Source: Flavobacterium potami (GTDB taxonomy: Bacteria; Bacteroidota; Bacteroidia; Flavobacteriales; Flavobacteriaceae). From it: a DNA stretch of 64,000 bases. Positions 53,583-61,730 of this stretch are shown piece by piece; position 1 is the first letter of the stretch; each line of letters starts with the position of its first letter. The stretch is from assembly GCF_020026915.1 (NCBI RefSeq), contig NZ_JAINUY010000005.1, positions 370,142 through 434,141 of the forward strand. Direction: 5' to 3'. A program made the translations under genes and the position numbers. The notes beneath the pieces were generated by a model that saw only the letters and a program-made list of their open reading frames with translations, was not told the origin of the DNA and searched no databases.

Positions 53583-54977
53583 ATGAGTAAGACATTATTT
53601 GACAAAGTATGGGATTCACATGTTGTGCGTAAAATTGAAGATGGGCCAGATGTGTTTTTTATTGACCGCCATTTCATTCATGAAGTTACGAGTCCTGTTG
53701 CTTTTTTAGGATTAAAATCAAGAGGCGTTAACGTTTTATACCCACAACGTACTTTTGCAACTGCAGACCATAATACACCAACTATAAACCAACATTTACC
53801 AGTAGAAGATCCTTTATCTGCAAATCAGTTAAAAGCTCTTGAAGACAATGCAAACGAATACGGAATTTCGCACTGGGGATTAGGTCACCAAAAAAATGGA
53901 ATTGTACACGTAGTTGGTCCTGAAAACGGAATTACTTTGCCTGGTGCTACTATTGTATGCGGGGATTCACATACGTCTACTCACGGTGCTTTTGGAGCTA
54001 TTGCTTTCGGTATCGGAACATCTGAGGTTGAAATGGTGCTTTCTACTCAATGTATTATGCAGCCAAAACCAAAGAAAATGCGTATTAACGTAAACGGACA
54101 ACTAAGTAAAGGAGTTGGACCAAAAGACGTTGCGCTTTACATTATTGCTCAATTAACTACTTCTGGAGGAACGGGTTACTTTGTTGAATACGCTGGTGAT
54201 GTTTTTGAAAACATGACTATGGAAGGTCGTATGACAGTTTGTAACTTAAGTATCGAAATGGGTGCTCGTGGCGGAATGATTGCTCCTGACCAAACTACTT
54301 TCGATTTCTTAGAAGGAAGATTATATGCTCCAAAAGGAGAAGCTTGGACTAAAGCTGTTGAATATTGGAAAACGCTAAAAACGGATGCTGATGCTGTTTT
54401 TGATGCCGAATTAAACATCAAAGCGGAAGACATCGAACCAATGATTACTTATGGTACTAACCCTGGAATGGGAATTGGTATTACAAAACATATCCCGAAT
54501 GCTAAAGAAGTTGAAGGTGGTGAGGAAACTTACAAAAAATCTTTAGCTTACATGGGCTTCAACGAAGATGATGTAATGATCGGAAAACAAATCGATTATG
54601 TTTTCTTAGGAAGCTGTACAAACGGACGTATTGAAGATTTTAGAGCTTTCGCTGAAATTGTAAAAGGAAGAAAAAAAGCGGACAATGTTACGGCTTGGTT
54701 AGTTCCTGGATCTCACGTTGTTGAAGCACAAATTAAAGAAGAAGGAATTTTAGATATCCTGACAGAAGCTGGTTTCGTATTACGTCAGCCTGGATGTTCG
54801 GCTTGTTTAGCAATGAACGATGATAAAGTTCCTGCTGGTAAATATGCAGTAAGTACTTCAAACAGAAACTTTGAAGGTCGTCAAGGTCCTGGTTCAAGAA
54901 CTTTATTAGCAAGTCCGATTATGGCTGCTGCTGCTGCTGTTACAGGTAAACTAACAGACCCAAGGGAATTATTCTAA
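53583..54977 (+). CDS. leuC: 3-isopropylmalate dehydratase large subunit
   Basis: This 464-residue aconitase-family protein has [4Fe-4S] ligands in FLGSCTNGR and QPGCSACLAMN and the VCGDSHTSTHGAFG core. With LeuD it isomerises 2-isopropylmalate to 3-isopropylmalate in leucine biosynthesis. It is the first gene of a leuC-leuD-leuA-leuB operon. The 150-base gap to leuD is filled with repeats, unusually large for a tight pair. Confidence 0.97.
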   Translation: MSKTLFDKVWDSHVVRKIEDGPDVFFIDRHFIHEVTSPVAFLGLKSRGVNVLYPQRTFATADHNTPTINQHLPVEDPLSANQLKALEDNANEYGISHWGLGHQKNGIVHVVGPENGITLPGATIVCGDSHTSTHGAFGAIAFGIGTSEVEMVLSTQCIMQPKPKKMRINVNGQLSKGVGPKDVALYIIAQLTTSGGTGYFVEYAGDVFENMTMEGRMTVCNLSIEMGARGGMIAPDQTTFDFLEGRLYAPKGEAWTKAVEYWKTLKTDADAVFDAELNIKAEDIEPMITYGTNPGMGIGITKHIPNAKEVEGGEETYKKSLAYMGFNEDDVMIGKQIDYVFLGSCTNGRIEDFRAFAEIVKGRKKADNVTAWLVPGSHVVEAQIKEEGILDILTEAGFVLRQPGCSACLAMNDDKVPAGKYAVSTSNRNFEGRQGPGSRTLLASPIMAAAAAVTGKLTDPRELF

Positions 54978-54983
54978 TTCTTG

Positions 54984-55120
54984 CTATAAGCTTTAAGCAA
55001 TAGGCTTTAAGCAAATTAGCAACTTCAAAAAAGGCCTAAAGCTCACAGCTTACAGCCTAAAGCAAAAAAATAATATGCTGTAGAAAAAAGCCTAAAGCTT
55101 ACAGCCTACAGCCTAAAGCA
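54984..55120. repeat. Intergenic repeats (CCTAAAGCTTACAGCC), family E
   Basis: Several copies of CTTTAAGCAATAGGCTTTAAG, GCCTAAAGCTCACAGC and GCCTAAAGCTTACAGCC in both orientations lie between leuC and leuD. Confidence 0.7.
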
Positions 55121-55127
55121 AATTAAA

Positions 55128-55724
55128 ATGGCATACGATAAATTTAATATACTTACAAGCAGCGGAGTTCCGTTGCCAATTGAGAACGTAGATACAGATC
55201 AAATCATTCCAGCTCGTTTCTTGAAAGCTACAAAACGTGAAGGTTTTGGAGATAATCTTTTCAGAGACTGGAGATACAATGGAGACGATACTCCAAAAGC
55301 AGATTTCGTTTTAAACAACCCAACTTACAGCGGAAAAATCCTTGTAGGAGGAAAAAACTTCGGTTCTGGATCTTCTAGAGAGCACGCTGCATGGGCAGTT
55401 TACGATTACGGATTCCGTGCTGTAGTTTCTTCTTTCTTTGCTGATATCTTCAAAGGAAACTGTTTAAATATTGGTGTTTTACCAGTACAAATCAGCCCAG
55501 AATTTTTAGCCAACATTTTCAAAGCTATCGAGGCTGATCCAAATACAGAATTAGAAATCAATCTTCCAAACCAAACGATTACTTTACTGTCAACTGGTGA
55601 GCAAGAATCTTTCGCTATTAACGGTTACAAAAAGAACAACCTAATTAATGGTTTTGACGATATTGATTACTTACAAGATATGAAGGAAGATATTAAGGCT
55701 TTTGCTGATAAACTTCCTTACTAA
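55128..55724 (+). CDS. leuD: 3-isopropylmalate dehydratase small subunit
   Basis: This 198-residue protein is the small aconitase-type swivelling domain, with the NVDTDQIIPARFLK entry motif and the GKNFGSGSSREHA signature around residues 74-88. It completes the active site of LeuC. Length and motifs match the family. It is separated from leuC by a repeat and from leuA by a hairpin at 55747-55778. Confidence 0.97.
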   Translation: MAYDKFNILTSSGVPLPIENVDTDQIIPARFLKATKREGFGDNLFRDWRYNGDDTPKADFVLNNPTYSGKILVGGKNFGSGSSREHAAWAVYDYGFRAVVSSFFADIFKGNCLNIGVLPVQISPEFLANIFKAIEADPNTELEINLPNQTITLLSTGEQESFAINGYKKNNLINGFDDIDYLQDMKEDIKAFADKLPY

Positions 55725-55746
55725 TAGCAATATCATTCAGTCTATT

Positions 55747-55778
55747 AGACCCGAAAGGCTTTAAAACCTCTCGGGTCT
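55747..55778 (+). terminator. Internal hairpin between leuD and leuA
   Basis: AGACCCGA (55747-55754) pairs with TCGGGTCT (55771-55778) and is followed by TTTC. It may reduce transcription of the distal genes. Confidence 0.55.
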
Positions 55779-55839
55779 TTCTAAATTAATAATACAAACC
55801 CGCTATCATTTCGAATTGAAAGAAATATAGATTATCAAT

Positions 55840-57360
55840 ATGGAAAAAAGAAAAATTGAAATAATGGATACGACGCTTCGTGACGGTGAACAAACCTCAG
55901 GAGTATCATTTTCTGCTGCAGAAAAACTGACCATTGCGCAATTGTTGTTGGAGGAATTAAATATTGATAGAATCGAAATTGCTTCGGCGCGTGTGAGCGA
56001 AGGAGAATTTAATGCTGTAAAAGGCATTACTTCATGGGCTGAATTAAAAGGTTACACCAATAGAATTGAAGTTTTAACTTTTGTTGACGGCGGCGTTTCA
56101 ATCGATTGGATGAAAAAAGCTGGTGCTAAAGTGCAGAATTTATTGACTAAAGGTTCAATGAATCACTTAACGCATCAACTGAAAAAAACTCCTGAACAGC
56201 ATTTTTCTGAAATCGCTCAAATCATAGCTTCTGCCAAAGAAAACGACATTGAGACCAATGTTTATTTGGAAGACTGGAGCAACGGAATGCGAAATTCTCC
56301 TGAATATGTTTTTCAATTTTTGGAGTTTTTATCCACTCAGCCAATTAAAAGAGTTTTACTTCCTGATACTTTAGGAGTTTTAATTCCATCTTTGACTTTT
56401 GAATTTATTTCAAAAATTAAAGACAAATATCCACAGATTCACTTTGATTTCCATGCTCACAACGATTACGATTTAAGCGTTGCCAATGTTATGGAAGCGA
56501 TAAAAGCCGGAATCAACGGACTTCACGTAACGGTTAACGGAATGGGAGAACGTGCTGGAAATGCACCTCTTGAAAGTACTGTTGCCGTAATCAACGATTA
56601 TTTACCGCAAGTAAGTATCAACGTAAAAGAAACTTCATTGTATTCTGTAAGCAAATTGGTTGAAACATTTACAGGTTATAGAATCCCTGCAAATAAACCT
56701 ATTGTCGGCGACAACGTTTTTACACAGACGGCTGGAATTCACGCTGACGGAGACAATAAAAACAATCTTTATTTTAATGATCTTCTTCCAGAACGTTTTG
56801 GAAGAAAACGTAAATATGCCCTAGGAAAAACTTCTGGAAAAGCCAATATCGAAAAGAATCTTCAGGAATTAGGTTTAAAACTAAACAACGAAGATTTGAA
56901 ATTGGTTACCCAAAGAATTATCGAATTGGGCGACAAAAAAGAAACCGTAACGAAGGAAGATCTTCCCTACATTATTTCTGATGTTTTGGACAGCCATACT
57001 TACGAAGAAAAAATCACAATCAATTCTTATATGCTGGTTCATTCTAAAGGAATGCGCCCATCGACGACTTTATCTCTAAATTTAAACGGAGAAATAATCG
57101 AAGAAAATGCGCAAGGAGACGGTCAGTTTGATGCTTTTATGAATGCTTTATCTAAAATTTACAAAAGCAAAAAATTGACGCTTCCAAAATTGATTGACTA
57201 TGCCGTGCGAATTCCGCCAGGAAGTAGTTCTGATGCCTTGTGCGAAACCATTATTACATGGGTCAACAACGGAAAAGAATTCAAAACCCGCGGATTAGAT
57301 TCAGATCAAACCGTTGCAGCGATTATTGCGACGCAAAAAATGCTTAATATAATTACTTAA
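55840..57360 (+). CDS. 2-isopropylmalate synthase (LeuA/CimA type)
   Basis: This 506-residue protein has the HMGL-like catalytic TIM barrel with the metal- and substrate-binding signature MDTTLRDGEQTSG at about residue 9 and the HFDFHAHNDYDL motif near residue 204. A C-terminal LeuA regulatory (allosteric) domain (about 380-500) follows. In this operon the expected activity is 2-isopropylmalate synthase, the committed step of leucine synthesis, but the related (R)-citramalate synthase (isoleucine route) is possible. Its place between leuD and leuB favours leucine. I do not give the symbol leuA because the activity is inferred. Confidence 0.88.
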   Translation: MEKRKIEIMDTTLRDGEQTSGVSFSAAEKLTIAQLLLEELNIDRIEIASARVSEGEFNAVKGITSWAELKGYTNRIEVLTFVDGGVSIDWMKKAGAKVQNLLTKGSMNHLTHQLKKTPEQHFSEIAQIIASAKENDIETNVYLEDWSNGMRNSPEYVFQFLEFLSTQPIKRVLLPDTLGVLIPSLTFEFISKIKDKYPQIHFDFHAHNDYDLSVANVMEAIKAGINGLHVTVNGMGERAGNAPLESTVAVINDYLPQVSINVKETSLYSVSKLVETFTGYRIPANKPIVGDNVFTQTAGIHADGDNKNNLYFNDLLPERFGRKRKYALGKTSGKANIEKNLQELGLKLNNEDLKLVTQRIIELGDKKETVTKEDLPYIISDVLDSHTYEEKITINSYMLVHSKGMRPSTTLSLNLNGEIIEENAQGDGQFDAFMNALSKIYKSKKLTLPKLIDYAVRIPPGSSSDALCETIITWVNNGKEFKTRGLDSDQTVAAIIATQKMLNIIT

Positions 57361-57364
57361 TATA

Positions 57365-57450
57365 GTGACAAAGGTTCAAAGTAACAAAGTGACAAAGTTT
57401 TGGTCTACTTTTTAAACTTTGAACCTTTGTCACTTTGTCACTTTGAACCT
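57365..57450. repeat. Intergenic inverted repeat, family D
   Basis: AAAGGTTCAAAGTAACAAAG and GTGACAAAG are mirrored by CTTTGTCACTTTGTCACTTT and CCTTTGTC around 57365-57450. It is inside the operon before leuB. Confidence 0.8.
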
Positions 57451-57467
57451 TATAAAACACATATAGA

Positions 57468-58523
57468 ATGAAATTAAACATAGCCCTTTTAGCCGGAGAC
57501 GGAATCGGACCAGAAGTAATCGATCAAGCCGTAAAAGTATCAGATGCTATTGCACAAAAATTTGGACATGAAATTACTTGGAAACCAGCTTTAACTGGTG
57601 CTGCCGCAATTGATGCAGTAGGTGAGCCTTATCCAGATGAAACACACGAAGTTTGTAAAAATGCTGATGCCGTTCTTTTTGGAGCAATCGGTCACCCAAA
57701 ATATGATAACGATCCTTCTGCACCAGTTCGTCCAGAGCAAGGTTTGTTAAAAATGCGTAAAGCATTAGGTTTGTTTGCAAACGTAAGACCAACTTTTACA
57801 TTCCCATCTTTATTAGATAAATCTCCATTAAAAAGAGAAAGAATCGAAGGAACTGATTTAGTTTTCTTAAGAGAATTAACTGGAGGAATTTACTTTGGTG
57901 AAAAAGGAAGAAAAGATAACGGAGATACTGCTTACGACAACTGTGTTTACACAAGAGCAGAAGTACAGCGTTTGGCTAAAAAAGGTTTCGAATTAGCCAT
58001 GACACGCTCTAAAAAATTATGCTGCGTTGATAAAGCAAACGTTTTGGAAACGTCACGTTTATGGAGAGAAACAGTACAAGCAATGGAAAAAGATTATCCA
58101 GAGGTTGAAGTTTCATACGAATTTGTTGATGCTGTTGCAATGCGTTTGGTTCAATGGCCAAACTCTTATGACGTATTGATTACTGAAAACTTATTTGGAG
58201 ATATCCTAACAGATGAAGCTTCTGTAATTTCAGGTTCAATGGGATTAATGCCTTCTGCATCTATGGGAGCTGAAGTGTCTTTATTTGAGCCTATTCACGG
58301 TTCATATCCACAAGCTACAGGATTAAACATTGCTAATCCAATGGCTACTGTTTTATCTGCTGCTATGATGTTCGAAAACTTCGGATTAATGGAAGAAGGA
58401 AAAGCAATGAGAGATGCTGTAAACAAAGCTTTAGAAGCTGGAGTAGTTACTGAAGATTTAGCAAACGGAGGAAAAGTTTACGGTACCAAAGAAGTTGGTG
58501 ACTGGTTAGCTGCAAACGTATAA
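57468..58523 (+). CDS. leuB: 3-isopropylmalate dehydrogenase
   Basis: This 351-residue beta-decarboxylating dehydrogenase has the early GDGIGPEV motif, the Leu-type FANVRP segment, a central ELTGGIYFGEK motif and the C-terminal LFEPIHGSYPQ loop. It converts 3-isopropylmalate to 2-oxoisocaproate using NAD. It is the last gene of the leuCDAB-type operon. A palindromic repeat and a terminator follow. Confidence 0.97.
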   Translation: MKLNIALLAGDGIGPEVIDQAVKVSDAIAQKFGHEITWKPALTGAAAIDAVGEPYPDETHEVCKNADAVLFGAIGHPKYDNDPSAPVRPEQGLLKMRKALGLFANVRPTFTFPSLLDKSPLKRERIEGTDLVFLRELTGGIYFGEKGRKDNGDTAYDNCVYTRAEVQRLAKKGFELAMTRSKKLCCVDKANVLETSRLWRETVQAMEKDYPEVEVSYEFVDAVAMRLVQWPNSYDVLITENLFGDILTDEASVISGSMGLMPSASMGAEVSLFEPIHGSYPQATGLNIANPMATVLSAAMMFENFGLMEEGKAMRDAVNKALEAGVVTEDLANGGKVYGTKEVGDWLAANV

Positions 58524-58530
58524 TAGTTTA

Positions 58531-58597
58531 TTTTGTTTCAGGTTTCAAGTTTCAAGTTAGAGAACGTGAAACCTGAAACTTGAAACTTGAAACAAAA
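58531..58597. repeat. Intergenic inverted repeat, family C
   Basis: TTTGTTTCAGGTTTCAAG is mirrored by CTTGAAACTTGAAACAAA around a short centre, as in the copy at 25208-25274. Confidence 0.85.
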
Positions 58598-58626
58598 AAA
58601 GGGATAAACGTAAGTTTATCCCTTTT
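58594..58626. terminator. Terminator after leuB / RRM gene
   Basis: GGGATAAAC (58601-58609) pairs with GTTTATCCC (58614-58622), flanked by A and T runs, so it may act for both convergent genes. Confidence 0.75.
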
Positions 58627-58645
58627 ATATTTTAGAAAAAATCTC

Positions 58646-58990
58646 TTAGTAATCTCCTCTGTTTCCGCGATCTCCGCCACGGTTGTTTCCGTAACCACCA
58701 CGATTGTTTCCACCGCGGTTGTTGTTAAAACTTCTTCTTTCGCCTTCTGGTTTTGGTTCAGATTTGTTTACAACAATTGTACGTCCAGAAACTACTGCTC
58801 CGTTTAATTCGTCAATTGCTTTTTGAGCCTCAGCGTCATTTGGCATTTCAACAAAACCAAATCCTTTACTTCTTCCAGTAAATTTATCAGTAATAATTTT
58901 AACAGAGTCAACTGCTCCATAAGCCTCAAAAGACTCTCTTAAATCTGCTTCCTCAATACTGAATGGAAGGCTTCCAACAAAAATATTCAT
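58646..58990 (-). CDS. RRM-type RNA-binding protein with Gly-rich tail
   Basis: This 114-residue protein has one RNA-recognition motif (residues 1-78), with RNP2 IFVGSLPF and RNP1 KGFGFVEM. An Arg/Gly/Asn-rich tail (about 85-114) completes it. Single-RRM proteins of this size are abundant in Bacteroidota and cyanobacteria and bind single-stranded RNA, often with roles in cold adaptation or RNA stability. Specific targets are unknown. It is a single gene. Confidence 0.93.
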   Translation of the reverse strand: MNIFVGSLPFSIEEADLRESFEAYGAVDSVKIITDKFTGRSKGFGFVEMPNDAEAQKAIDELNGAVVSGRTIVVNKSEPKPEGERRSFNNNRGGNNRGGYGNNRGGDRGNRGDY

Positions 58991-59104
58991 AGATATTTAT
59001 TTATAATAATAAACAAATGTAATCTTATTTTTATCTAATCCACTATGTTAGCAGTTTATTTAAGTTTTTATTTTGATTTGATAAAATACGACCAAAACGA
59101 GAAC

Positions 59105-59593
59105 CTAGTTTGCGGTAAATTGATGCCCTGGACCAACAGGAATTTTATAAAAAACGCCTTCTGTAAAATTGATTTGTTGTTTCTCAGCTGTCGCATCAAC
59201 ATTGATTGCTCTAAATCTAAATGTTCCAGAGATGGTTTTATCGATTGTATTATATTCAGTAATAACAATTTGGCCACTACCCCTTCCTTCTCCTGTTGTA
59301 AATTCTGCTTCTTGTCCCGAAAGTGTATTCTTGTAAATAGCTTTAGATGTATTATCTATTCCTAAAGTATAAGTTTGTTCAATTGGCTGAGGAATCATAA
59401 AAGTTATTTTTTCGTAACCTAAAGAACCTCCGACAACAAAAACCCCATCGGTTTGTGTTTCAGCAGTGTAACTACGTCCTCTCCAAAAAATATTATCTTT
59501 TAGAGTCTGAAAAGCGGGATTATTAAATTTTACATCTTCAGTACAAGATGTTAGGAGAAATAAAAATGTTAGAAAGTAAAAGTATTTCTTCAT
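59105..59593 (-). CDS. Small lipoprotein, DUF6252-like
   Basis: I start at ATG 59593 (162 residues), because the longer frame adds a hydrophilic extension before the signal. The lipoprotein signal ends at LLTSC (Cys about 16). The mature part is beta-rich, with a GTFRFRAIN stretch of the kind I associate with DUF6252-type flavobacterial lipoproteins. Function unknown. It is followed, on the minus strand, by the RRM gene. Confidence 0.7.
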   Translation of the reverse strand: MKKYFYFLTFLFLLTSCTEDVKFNNPAFQTLKDNIFWRGRSYTAETQTDGVFVVGGSLGYEKITFMIPQPIEQTYTLGIDNTSKAIYKNTLSGQEAEFTTGEGRGSGQIVITEYNTIDKTISGTFRFRAINVDATAEKQQINFTEGVFYKIPVGPGHQFTAN

Positions 59594-59709
59594 ATTTTTA
59601 AAATGAATTTGATACAAAAGTACTGCTTTACAACTAATAAATTTTTGAAAATTAAAGCTAAATGAGGTGAAAATCCATCAAAAGAATAACTAAATTACAT
59701 TTAATAGTT

Positions 59710-59746
59710 TTTGAAACGTATTATTCATAAAAAAATTATATCTTTG
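59710..59746 (+). promoter_or_regulatory. Promoter of the rpsP operon
   Basis: TTTG (59710-59713), 25 bases, TATCTTTG (59739-59746) followed by C, then about 49 bases to the ATG. The spacer is slightly long. Confidence 0.5.
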
Positions 59747-59795
59747 CGCCCTTAATTAACAGAGGTCGAGTACCTCAAAATTTAATCACTAGATT

Positions 59796-60359
59796 ATGTC
59801 AGTAAAAATTAGATTACAAAGACACGGTAAAAAAGGAAAACCTTTTTACTGGGTTGTAGCTGCAGATGCACGCTCAAAAAGAGATGGTAAATACTTAGAG
59901 AAAATCGGTACTTACAATCCAAACACTAACCCAGCAACTGTTGAGTTAAACCTTGACAGCGCAGTTAAATGGTTACACAATGGTGCTCAACCAACTGATA
60001 CTGCAAGAGCAATCCTTTCTTACAAAGGTGCTTTATTGAAACACCACCTTGATGGAGGAGTTCGTAAAGGTGCTTTAACACAAGAGCAAGCAGATGCTAA
60101 ATTAACTGCTTGGTTAGAAGCAAAAGCTGGTAAAGTTGATGCTAAAAAAGAAGGTTTATCTAAAGCTAAAGCTGATGTGAAAGCAAAAGCTTTAAAAGCT
60201 GAGCAAGAAGTTAACGCTAAACGTGTTGCTGATGCTGCTGCTGCTCAAGCAGAAGCTGCTGCCGCTGCACAAGCTACTGAGGCTACTGAAGAAGTTGCTG
60301 AAGTTGAAGCTGAAGAAGCTCCTGCTGCTGAAGAGAATAACGAAACAACTGAAGCATAA
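59796..60359 (+). CDS. rpsP: 30S ribosomal protein S16 with Ala/Glu-rich extension
   Basis: The first 90 residues are ribosomal protein S16: VKIRLQRHGKKGKPFYWVV and the IGTYNPNT motif. S16 binds 16S rRNA early in 30S assembly. The rest (about 91-187) is an Ala-, Lys- then Glu-rich tail with repeated AKA, AEA and EEA units, longer than the roughly 80-residue bacterial S16 and typical of Bacteroidota. It is followed by rimM after 16 bases. Confidence 0.95.
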   Translation: MSVKIRLQRHGKKGKPFYWVVAADARSKRDGKYLEKIGTYNPNTNPATVELNLDSAVKWLHNGAQPTDTARAILSYKGALLKHHLDGGVRKGALTQEQADAKLTAWLEAKAGKVDAKKEGLSKAKADVKAKALKAEQEVNAKRVADAAAAQAEAAAAAQATEATEEVAEVEAEEAPAAEENNETTEA

Positions 60360-60375
60360 TTTTTACTTGGCGATA

Positions 60376-60900
60376 ATGCGTAAAGAAGAATGTTTTTATT
60401 TAGGTAAAATCGCTAAAAAATTTAGTTTCAAAGGTGAAGTTCTGATCTATTTAGACACAGACGAACCCGAGTTATACGAAAATCTGGAATCAGTGTTTGT
60501 TGAACACAACAAACACTTGGTTCCTTTTTTTATTGAAACTAGTTCTTTACACAAAAACGACTTTCTTAGAGTTCGTTTTGAAGATGTAAATACCGAAGAA
60601 GATGCTGATGCTCTTGTTGGAAACGGCATTTATCTTCCTTTAACCATGTTACCAAAACTTACTGGTAACAAATTTTACTTCCACGAAGTTATTGGTTTTG
60701 AAATCGAAGACAAACGTTTAGGCGTTTTCGGTAAAATAACTTCTATTAACGATTCTACTGCCCAACCTCTTTTTGAAGTTTTAAATGGCGAAGTAGAAAT
60801 TTTAGTTCCAATGATCGATCATTTCCTTGTAAAAATCGATCGTGAGAACAAAAAAGTAATCATGGATCTTCCTGAAGGATTGATCGAGATGTATCTTTAG
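60376..60900 (+). CDS. rimM: 16S rRNA processing protein RimM
   Basis: I choose ATG 60376 (174 residues); a longer frame starting inside rpsP would only add a leucine-rich out-of-frame shadow. The N-terminal RimM domain (FYLGKIAKKFSFKGEVLIY) and C-terminal PRC-barrel-like domain (EVIGFEIEDKRLGVFGKI, LVPMIDHFLVKID) are complete. It helps 30S maturation around S19. It sits next to rpsP as in many bacteria, although trmD is absent here. Confidence 0.93.
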   Translation: MRKEECFYLGKIAKKFSFKGEVLIYLDTDEPELYENLESVFVEHNKHLVPFFIETSSLHKNDFLRVRFEDVNTEEDADALVGNGIYLPLTMLPKLTGNKFYFHEVIGFEIEDKRLGVFGKITSINDSTAQPLFEVLNGEVEILVPMIDHFLVKIDRENKKVIMDLPEGLIEMYL

Positions 60901-60973
60901 TATTCAGTCACAGTTTTAAGTATTCAGTTTCTAATCTGAATTCGAAATCTTCATTTATTAATTCTAACTTAAG

Positions 60974-61681
60974 ATGTTTCAGTTTAAGCAATTCTCTATA
61001 AATCAAGATCGGTGCGCTATGAAAGTGGGCACAGATGGTGTTTTACTTGGCGCTTGGGCTCCTGTAAATCACAATCCGTTTAGTGTTTTGGATGTTGGTG
61101 CTGGAACTGGAATTATTGCTTTAATGCTGGCGCAGCGAACTCATGCAGAACAAATTGATGCGCTTGAAATTGATGAAGATGCTTACGAACAAGCTGTAGA
61201 AAACTTTGAAGCTTCTCCTTGGGGCGATCGTTTATTTTGCTTTCATGCTGGTTTAGACGAATTTATTGAAGAACCGGAAGATGAATACGATTTGATTGTT
61301 TCGAATCCGCCTTTTTATGCTGAAGACTATAAAACAGATAATGAACAACGTGATTTGGCAAGGTTTCAAGATGCAATGCCTTTTGAAGAAATTGTAGAAG
61401 CTGCCGATTTGTTGCTTTCAGAAAACGGAATTCTAGCTGTAATTATTCCATTTAAAGAAGAAGAAAAATTTACTGCTTTAGCAAAAGAATTCGAATTATA
61501 TCCTTTAAAAATTACAAGAGTAAAAGGAACTCCAAAATCCGAAATCAAGCGTAGTTTATTGGCTTTTAGTCGAAATGAAATTTCTGAAGTTGAAATCGAT
61601 GAATTAGTTATTGAAATTGATCGTCATGTTTATACGCCAGAATATATTGAGCTTACAAAAGAATTTTATTTGAAGATGTAA
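60974..61681 (+). CDS. trmN6: tRNA1(Val) (adenine(37)-N6)-methyltransferase (TrmN6/YfiC-type)
   Basis: This 235-residue protein starts MFQFKQFSI and has the SAM-binding motif VLDVGAGTGIIAL (about residues 38-50) and the N6-adenine methyltransferase catalytic motif NPPF (111-114). The KVGTDGVLLGAW segment at 17-28 is typical of YfiC. It should methylate adenine 37 of tRNA1(Val). It lies downstream of rimM in the same direction and may be in the same transcript. Confidence 0.92.
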   Translation: MFQFKQFSINQDRCAMKVGTDGVLLGAWAPVNHNPFSVLDVGAGTGIIALMLAQRTHAEQIDALEIDEDAYEQAVENFEASPWGDRLFCFHAGLDEFIEEPEDEYDLIVSNPPFYAEDYKTDNEQRDLARFQDAMPFEEIVEAADLLLSENGILAVIIPFKEEEKFTALAKEFELYPLKITRVKGTPKSEIKRSLLAFSRNEISEVEIDELVIEIDRHVYTPEYIELTKEFYLKM

Positions 61682-61730
61682 AAACATCTTTGTCAAAGTT
61701 TAAAAATTCGACAAAGATTATTTAGATTTT

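Noticed and set aside
60223..60375. Extension of the rimM frame into rpsP, giving a Leu-rich N-terminus
   Set aside because: It is the out-of-frame reading of the rpsP Ala/Glu tail; the RimM domain starts at the ATG at 60376.
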